Translations under genes and position numbers: made by a program
Source: Salinispora pacifica CNR114
GTDB lineage: Bacteria; Actinomycetota; Actinomycetes; Mycobacteriales; Micromonosporaceae
Assembly: GCF_000514775.1 (NCBI RefSeq)
Contig: NZ_AZWO01000011.1
Location: 124,001 to 188,000 of the forward strand
Direction: 5' to 3'
DNA: 64,000 bases
In this document: positions 59,178 to 64,000 of the stretch, one piece after another
Layout: each line of letters begins with the position of its first letter
Numbering within the stretch: the first letter of the stretch is position 1
Notes under the pieces: generated by a model
What the model was told of the DNA's origin: nothing
What the model saw: the letters and a program-made list of their open reading frames with translations, nothing else
The model's database searches: none

Positions 59178-59792
59178 ATGACCATGACGCCCGCGATGCC
59201 AGTGACCGTCTCAGTCTCCCGACGTACCGACCCCGCTCGGACCCAGGAGATGGTGGCGTGGATGCGCGCCGGTACGGCGTTGGCGGAGGCGTTTCCCGGC
59301 TTCCTCGGGGCCGGATGGATCCGCAGCGCCCCCGGATCCGGCGAGTGGCACATGCTCTACCGGTTCGCCGACGACGAGACGCTGCGTCGCTGGGAGGAGT
59401 CACCGCAGCGGCACTGGTGGCTGGCCTCAGCGCAGGGCGTCGTCGAGCACACCCAGGTGGAACGCCGGACCGGGGTCGAGGGCTGGTTCTCCCGGCGGGG
59501 GCAGGTTGTCGAGCCGGTCAGCGCAGCGCCGACCGCTCCGCCACCGTCGCCGCCGCGTTGGAAGCAGGCAGTGACGATCTGGTTGGCGTTCTTCCCCCTC
59601 AGTCTGACCGCGACCCTGCTGACCGGCCGGTTCATCCCAGACGTCCCGGTGCCGGCTCGCGTGCTGCTCATGACATTGACGCTGACACCGCTGATGACGT
59701 ACGTGGTGTTGCCCCGGATCACCCAGGCCCTCGGCTGGTGGCTGCACGGCCGACCTCCCGCCCGCGGCACGATGAGGAGCAACCGCGGATAG
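59178..59792 (+). CDS. Antibiotic biosynthesis monooxygenase-like domain with two transmembrane helices
   Basis: 204 aa. Residues ~8-105 (VSVSRRTDPARTQEMVAWMR, FPGFLGAGWIR and MLYRFADDETLRRWEESPQR) form an ABM/DABB-type ferredoxin-like barrel. Two transmembrane helices (about 133-155 and 165-187) follow, with a basic tail. This fusion (COG3224-type) is widespread and its function is unknown; the name does not imply antibiotic synthesis. ATG at 59178 with GGAAC/GGGG upstream. Confidence 0.86.
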   Translation: MTMTPAMPVTVSVSRRTDPARTQEMVAWMRAGTALAEAFPGFLGAGWIRSAPGSGEWHMLYRFADDETLRRWEESPQRHWWLASAQGVVEHTQVERRTGVEGWFSRRGQVVEPVSAAPTAPPPSPPRWKQAVTIWLAFFPLSLTATLLTGRFIPDVPVPARVLLMTLTLTPLMTYVVLPRITQALGWWLHGRPPARGTMRSNRG

Positions 59793-59955
59793 CGGTGACG
59801 ACCGCGACTACCGTCACCGCTGTCCGCTGTCCCGCGAGCCGGCGGAAGCCGCAGCGCAGTTCGGTGCTGGATATCCGACACTGTCCGACCGCGGCCCCAA
59901 CCGCACTCATAGAGTGCCCAGGCAATCACTCGCCACTCGGCCGCCTGGGGAAGCC

Positions 59956-60804
59956 ATGCCTCGACGCTGGGTCACCGCCGTCGTCTGCCTACTCGCGCTC
60001 GTCGCACTCGCCTGCGAAAACGGCGGCGGGACCGCACCCAGCCCCAGTCCCGGCTCACCCGGCACCGAGGCCGGCGGGATCGCCGCCCTCGGCGACTCGA
60101 TCAGCACCGGCTTCGGTTCCTGCCTGGTGGTGACCCCGTGCGAACGCAACTCCTGGTCAACCGGGAACAGCCTCCGGTTGGGGAGCCACTACCGACGGCT
60201 ACTCGACCATGATCCGGCGATCCGTGGGCAGGCATTCAACCACGCTCAGGCGGGAACCCGGGCGTCCGCGCTCGCCGGCCAGGCGGAGCAGGCGACGCGG
60301 GACCGACCGGATCGGATCACCGTGCTCATCGGCGCCAACGACGTCTGTCACGGCGAGGTGGCGGCGATGACCCCGGTGGCGACGTTCCGGAGTCAGGTGG
60401 ACCGGGGGCTGCAGGTGCTGGGTGCGGAGCTGCCGAAGGCGCGGCTGCTGGTGGTAAGCATCCCGGACCTGTACCGGCTCTGGGAGGTGGGGCACACCAA
60501 CGAACGGGCGGTACGGGCCTGGAGTCTGGGAATCTGCCCGGCCCTGCTCAAGAACCCGACCTCCACCGACCCGGCGGATCGTTCCCGACGAGATGCGGTA
60601 CGCGAACGGGTCGCCGACTACAACGATCAGCTCGCCGCGGCCTGCACGGCGTACGGCTCCCGCTGCCGCTACGACGACGGCGCCGCCCACCGGCTCCGGT
60701 TCACGCTGGACCTGGTCAGCACCTTTGACTGGTTCCACCCCAACCTCGCCGGCCAGGAGCGGCTCGCCGAGGTCACCTGGGCAGCCTGGGGAGGCGTCGC
60801 CTGA
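59956..60804 (+). CDS. Secreted SGNH/GDSL hydrolase, probable lipoprotein
   Basis: 282 aa. The signal peptide MPRRWVTAVVCLLALVALAC ends in a lipobox-like ALAC with Cys20, followed by a Ser/Pro-rich linker. Block I is ALGDSIS (nucleophile Ser48), block III is IGANDVCHG and block V is FDWFHPN with catalytic Asp/His. It resembles secreted esterases/lipases of the rhamnogalacturonan acetylesterase-like group. It probably acts on the cell envelope or extracellular lipids. GGGGAAG precedes the start. Its 3' end overlaps the convergent EcsC-like gene by 32 bp. Confidence 0.9.
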   Translation: MPRRWVTAVVCLLALVALACENGGGTAPSPSPGSPGTEAGGIAALGDSISTGFGSCLVVTPCERNSWSTGNSLRLGSHYRRLLDHDPAIRGQAFNHAQAGTRASALAGQAEQATRDRPDRITVLIGANDVCHGEVAAMTPVATFRSQVDRGLQVLGAELPKARLLVVSIPDLYRLWEVGHTNERAVRAWSLGICPALLKNPTSTDPADRSRRDAVRERVADYNDQLAAACTAYGSRCRYDDGAAHRLRFTLDLVSTFDWFHPNLAGQERLAEVTWAAWGGVA

Positions 60805-61606
60805 GTCGGCGGTCCTCCGGGGCAGCACACCGGCAACCCACCCCACTGTGCTGGTGGTACAACGCCCGTGACCGCGCGGCGAGCTCCTTGGTCGCCGAGG
60901 AACTCGCCCAGGTGCCCAGGACGATGGCGACCCCCGGCAGCACCTTCGCGACAACCCGCTTGGTGGCCCGCGCACCGGCCATCTGGGCAAGTTGGGCACC
61001 GAGGCGGAGCGTCACCTGGCCGGGCGGGACCTGACCGGGCGGAGCCTGACCGGGCGGGACCTGACCGAACGGGGCCTGGCGGGCGCCAGGGCCGAAGAGC
61101 GCATCAGCGCGCTCTCGACCGGCGGCCGCCCCGAGCGCAAGCCGTGCGTCGTGCGCGGCCTTGTGCACCTTCTGCAACACCAGCAGGTCAACGGCGCGGT
61201 CGGGGTGCGTGGCGTCCAGCCGGTAGGCGGCTGCGACGTGCAACACCATTCGGGCCTGGGTCCAGGCGAGGAGACCCACGTCGATCACCAGGCCGGGCAG
61301 GCCCGGCGCTCCGGAGGCCACTTCGGGGAACCGGGCGTGGTTGACGAATCGGCGAACCGCCTGCTCGGCCAGGGCCTCCTCCGGCACCGGCTCGGACTGC
61401 TCGGCGCGGACCCGCCGCGCCCACTGAGCCGCCTCCGGGCCTAGTTGGCGCACCGCCGCCAGAGCAAGGTGCTCCGGTGCGTACTGCGGGTCCTCGCGCA
61501 TCCGGTCCCACAGCCCGGCTGGCGGCTCCGCAACGGCCGGGGCCGCCTCGGCTGTCCGCGGCGGGCGAGCGCCGGGCTGACCATCGGCGGGCGCGGAGTC
61601 AGTCAC
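60773..61606 (-). CDS. EcsC-family-like protein
   Basis: 277 aa. The core region (about 95-260) contains LPGLVIDVGLLAWTQARMVLHVAAAYRLD, here a hydrophobic helix pair, and VVAKVLPGVAIVLGTWASSSATKELA, resembling EcsC proteins. Between them the 15-bp DNA repeat encodes PGQVP pentapeptides (about 180-195). The N-terminal 90 residues are Pro/Ala/Glu-rich. The last 32 bp lie inside the convergent hydrolase gene, giving a basic tail RRLRRRLPRLPR. GTG at 61606, overlapping the 69-codon gene upstream by 8 nt. EcsC function is unknown. Confidence 0.7.
   Translation of the reverse strand: MTDSAPADGQPGARPPRTAEAAPAVAEPPAGLWDRMREDPQYAPEHLALAAVRQLGPEAAQWARRVRAEQSEPVPEEALAEQAVRRFVNHARFPEVASGAPGLPGLVIDVGLLAWTQARMVLHVAAAYRLDATHPDRAVDLLVLQKVHKAAHDARLALGAAAGRERADALFGPGARQAPFGQVPPGQAPPGQVPPGQVTLRLGAQLAQMAGARATKRVVAKVLPGVAIVLGTWASSSATKELAARSRALYHQHSGVGCRCAAPEDRRLRRRLPRLPR
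61016..61075. repeat. Four tandem 15-bp repeats inside the EcsC-like gene
   Basis: Units at 61016, 61031, 61046 and 61061 follow the consensus CTGACCGGGCGGRRC, with the fourth most diverged. They encode the in-frame pentapeptide PGQ(V/A)P, so copy-number changes would not shift the frame. Confidence 0.85.
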
Positions 61607-61808
61607 TGTGGACTCCCCGGGGTCTGCGGCTGGGCGGCCTGCTTGCCAGCTTCACCGCTGGCCCGGACACGGTCAACGATGGTGCCCGGGTTGCACCGCG
61701 GCCCCCCGGCTGCTGCGGCGCGGCAGGCTCTGCCTTCGCCGCCTTCCTCGATCGATGTTGTCCGCTGGGTGAGTGGAGGAACGCCCCGATCCGGTGGATG
61801 TGAGACAT
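61599..61808 (-). CDS. Small basic protein upstream of the EcsC-like gene
   Basis: 69 aa, MSHIHRIGAFLHSPSGQHRS at the start, rich in Arg/Pro/Ala with no hydrophobic helix. AAGGAGG stands 6-7 nt before the ATG, one of the best ribosome sites in the region, and the stop overlaps the EcsC-like GTG by 8 nt. Another frame is open over the same bases (84 codons) but lacks a ribosome site. No family recognised. Confidence 0.55.
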   Translation of the reverse strand: MSHIHRIGAFLHSPSGQHRSRKAAKAEPAAPQQPGGRGATRAPSLTVSGPAVKLASRPPSRRPRGVHSD

Positions 61809-62126
61809 GTCGGCCTCCTTCCGTGGTGCTGTATCCAGATGTATCTCGCCGGGACAACCCCGCACCGGCCCACCGAATGCTCCGTCCACCGCGCCTGACC
61901 AGTTGGCAAGCGTACGGCGAGTTGACGCCGGTCGTCGCTCACCCCCCCCGGGTCGGCAGGGGCGGCCCGGCGCAGCGAACGCCCATCCTGGCAGGCCCGG
62001 CCGGGAGCGCGGACCGGGACCCGGCCCGGGGGCCCGGCGGAATGCCGCGGGACTGCGGGTAGTTTCCCCAACCGGGTGCCGTTCGTGCATGACGGCCCAC
62101 AGCCACATCCAGGGAGGTCCGCACCG
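61809..62126. other. Divergent intergenic region, small basic protein / PAC2
   Basis: 318 nt without a supported gene. TAGTTT at 62060-62065 may be the -10 of the PAC2 gene, giving a leader of about 55 nt that ends in GGGAGG. There is a C-run at 61941-61949. I see no dyad of note. Confidence 0.35.
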
Positions 62127-63047
62127 GTGCTCGACCCACACGAGCTCTACGAACTCACCGACGATCTGCCCGACCTCGGGCAGCCCGTCCTGATCCAGGC
62201 GCTCTCCGGCTTCGTTGACGCCGGTAACGCCACCCGGTTGGCACGCGAGCAACTACTCACCTCGCTCGACGCGCGGCCGGTGGCACGGTTCGACCTGGAC
62301 CAGCTCTTCGACTATCGCTCGCGCCGGCCGGTGATGACCTTCGTCGAGGACCACTGGGAGTCCTACGACGCGCCGGCCCTGGAGCTGCACCTGCTCCGGG
62401 ATGATGCCGACACCCCGTTCCTGCTGCTCACCGGTCCCGAGCCGGACCTGCAATGGGAACGCTTCGTCGCCGCCGTGGCCGGGCTCTCCGCCCGGTTGGA
62501 CGTCCGGATGACCGTCGGGCTCAACGCCATCCCAATGGCGGTGCCACACACTCGCCCCACCGGCGTCACCGCCCACGCCACCCGACGTGAACTCACCGCG
62601 GGCTACGAGCCATGGCTGCAACGCGTGCAGGTGCCGGGCAGCATCGGATACCTGCTGGAGTACCGCCTCGGCGAGCAGGGCCGGGACGCGCTGGGCTTCG
62701 CCGCGCACGTGCCGCACTACGTCGCGCAGACCGAGTACCCCGCCGCGGCCGAGGTGCTGCTCGCCTCGGTGTCACGCAGCACCGGGCTCCTCCTTCCCAG
62801 CGAGAATCTGCGGGCCGCGACCGAGGCGGTGCGGACGGAAATCGACCGGCAGGTCGCCCAGACCGAGGACGCCGCAGCGCTGGTCCAGGCGCTGGAGGAG
62901 CAGTACGACACCTTCACCCGGGGACGCGGCCAACCGAACCTGCTCAACATCGGGGCCGAGGCCCTGCCGACCGCCGACGAACTCGGTGCCGAGTTGGAAC
63001 GTTTCCTGGCCGAGCAGACCCGCCCCAATGACAACCCCGGCGGCTGA
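62127..63047 (+). CDS. PAC2 family protein (proteasome assembly chaperone-like)
   Basis: 306 aa. It opens VLDPHELYELTDDLPDLGQP, then LIQALSGFVDAGNATRLA and FDLDQLFDYRSRRPVMTFVED, the conserved N-terminal PAC2 blocks, followed by LLLTGPEPDLQWERFVAAV and MAVPHTRPTGVTAHAT. Actinobacteria with 20S proteasomes carry such proteins near or apart from prcBA; function is inferred from the eukaryotic PAC2 chaperone. GTG at 62127 with GGGAGG 9-10 nt upstream. The gene is monocistronic here. Confidence 0.92.
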   Translation: MLDPHELYELTDDLPDLGQPVLIQALSGFVDAGNATRLAREQLLTSLDARPVARFDLDQLFDYRSRRPVMTFVEDHWESYDAPALELHLLRDDADTPFLLLTGPEPDLQWERFVAAVAGLSARLDVRMTVGLNAIPMAVPHTRPTGVTAHATRRELTAGYEPWLQRVQVPGSIGYLLEYRLGEQGRDALGFAAHVPHYVAQTEYPAAAEVLLASVSRSTGLLLPSENLRAATEAVRTEIDRQVAQTEDAAALVQALEEQYDTFTRGRGQPNLLNIGAEALPTADELGAELERFLAEQTRPNDNPGG

Positions 63048-63245
63048 ACCGGCCGCCGGCTCCGACGGGTCGCCAAGCCGACCGCAGGGGCCCCCGTCGG
63101 AACGTTGAGCCCGATCACCCGCGGCCCGACGGGCCCCGCCAGAGCGCGGGACGGGGAGCGGCACCGAGTGCCCTCCCCGACAGCCCGGCGGCGACACGCC
63201 CCGGGCAGGCAGCAGGTCGGCGACAGATCGGGCAGGCTGGGACAC

Positions 63246-64000
63246 ATGCGCCTGGCGACGTGGAACGTCAACTCCGTGAAGGCCCGCCTGCCTCGGCTGC
63301 TCGACTGGCTGGCGGGCACGAACCCAGATGTCGTCTGCCTCCAGGAGACCAAGTGCCCGGACGGCGCGTTCCCGGTCGCCGAGGTTGGCGCGCTCGGCTA
63401 CACGGTCGCCAGCCACAGTGACGGCCGGTGGAACGGGGTCGCCATTTTGTCCCGGGTCGGCCTGACCGATGTCACCCTCGGCTTCCCCGACGAGCCGGGC
63501 TTCCCCGATCCGGAGGCGCGCGCCCTCGCCGCCACCTGCGCCGGACTACGGGTCTGGTCGGTCTACGTGCCCAACGGCCGAACCCTCGACGACCCGCACT
63601 ACGCGTACAAGCTGGCCTGGCTCGGCGCACTCCGGGACACGCTGGAGGGCGAACTGACCGGCGACGCACCGTTGGTGGTGTGCGGCGACTTCAACGTGGC
63701 CCCCACCGACGCGGATGTCTGGGATCCGACCCTGTTCACCGGCTCCACCCACGTCACGCCCGCCGAACGAGCCGCACTCGCGGCGCTACGCGATCTGGGC
63801 CTCGCCGACGTCGTGCCAACCCCGATGAAGGGCCCGCACCCGTTCACCTACTGGGACTATCGGGCCGGGATGTTCCATCAGAACAAGGGCATGCGGATCG
63901 ACCTGGTGTACGCCTCGGCTCCGTTCGCCCGCGTCGTCCGGGCCGCATACGTGGACCGGGAGGCCCGCAAGGGTAAGGGCCCCTCGGACCATGCTCCGAT
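63246..64000 (+). CDS. xthA: Exodeoxyribonuclease III, 5' part (runs off the window)
   Basis: Class II AP endonuclease/3' exonuclease of base-excision repair. 251 codons are present and only the last few residues seem to be missing. Motifs: MRLATWNVNSVKARLPRLL, LQETK with metal-binding Glu, YVPNGR, GDFNVAPTD, RIDLVYAS and GPSDHAP at the window edge (His of the active site). No strong ribosome site; CAGGCT lies 7 nt before the ATG, so a leaderless start is possible. Confidence 0.95.
   Translation, partial: MRLATWNVNSVKARLPRLLDWLAGTNPDVVCLQETKCPDGAFPVAEVGALGYTVASHSDGRWNGVAILSRVGLTDVTLGFPDEPGFPDPEARALAATCAGLRVWSVYVPNGRTLDDPHYAYKLAWLGALRDTLEGELTGDAPLVVCGDFNVAPTDADVWDPTLFTGSTHVTPAERAALAALRDLGLADVVPTPMKGPHPFTYWDYRAGMFHQNKGMRIDLVYASAPFARVVRAAYVDREARKGKGPSDHAP

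Noticed and set aside
59178..59792. ABM-domain protein as a sign of an antibiotic cluster
   Set aside because: The domain is generic, the protein carries two membrane helices, and no biosynthetic genes flank it.
61603..61857. 84-codon frame alternative to the 69-codon gene upstream of the EcsC-like gene
   Set aside because: It lacks a ribosome site, whereas the overlapping 69-codon frame starts 6-7 nt after AAGGAGG.
1..64000. CRISPR arrays, tRNA/rRNA genes, insertion sequences, integrases, riboswitches
   Set aside because: Looked for in the intergenic stretches and not seen; the only repeats are the short ones listed.

Overview
The window is a 64 kb stretch of very GC-rich actinobacterial chromosome. 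Gene content and gene order point to the Micromonosporaceae, and Salinispora or a close relative is my best guess, though no tree or search was run. The evidence is the block yebC-pdxT-pdxS-(membrane protein)-pimA-acyltransferase-pgsA-HIT-thrS, which mycobacteria and streptomycetes share; frequent GTG starts; stop/start overlaps of the ATGA/GTGA kind; many leaderless promoters; and actinobacterial domain families (DUF4235, DUF3618, DUF2795, DUF397 with an XRE partner, GPP34). There are no rRNA or tRNA genes, CRISPR arrays, insertion sequences or prophage in what I read. Most of the window is core chromosome rather than an island.

Layout. 1-3 kb: 5' part of dnaE and proS, both on the minus strand. 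3.3-7.3 kb: a NarL-type two-component system followed by a two-gene ABC exporter, closed by a 20-bp perfect-stem terminator. 7.4-18.6 kb: yebC, PLP synthase (pdxST), phosphatidylinositol mannoside synthesis (pimA, acyltransferase, pgsA), an EF-G paralogue, a HIT protein and thrS. 18.7-23.5 kb: ADP-ribosylglycohydrolase divergent from an OmpR-type two-component pair, then an operon of a trans-aconitate methyltransferase-like protein and an adenosine deaminase-family enzyme. 23.5-30.8 kb: a collapsed aldo/keto reductase remnant, cold-shock protein, a DUF4235/DUF3618/holin-X membrane triad, MscS channel, lipoprotein, class V aminotransferase, a NagZ-type glycosidase and two very small genes.

30.9-40.9 kb is the most distinctive region. 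Eight minus-strand genes, almost all overlapping or abutting, encode a GmhB phosphatase fused to a GT9 glycosyltransferase, two further glycosyltransferases, GmhA, bifunctional HldE, a short-chain dehydrogenase, another GT9 enzyme and a type IB topoisomerase. A dolichol-phosphate-mannose synthase-like GT2 gene diverges from it. Together they look like a complete route from sedoheptulose 7-phosphate to an ADP-activated heptose plus the transferases to use it, in a Gram-positive organism that makes no LPS. The acceptor is not evident.

41-64 kb: FAD oxidoreductases, aldehyde dehydrogenases and a run of small stress-type proteins (ChaB-like, DUF2795, SRPBCC, general stress 17M). Then comes a GPP34-permease-GNAT operon facing an XRE/DUF397 regulator pair across a 26-bp imperfect palindrome, followed by the helicase hrpB, a PP2C phosphatase, a secreted SGNH hydrolase, an EcsC-like protein, a PAC2 protein and the 5' part of xthA. 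At least eight genes carry a TANNNT box 6-8 nt before the start codon, which is the pattern of leaderless transcripts.
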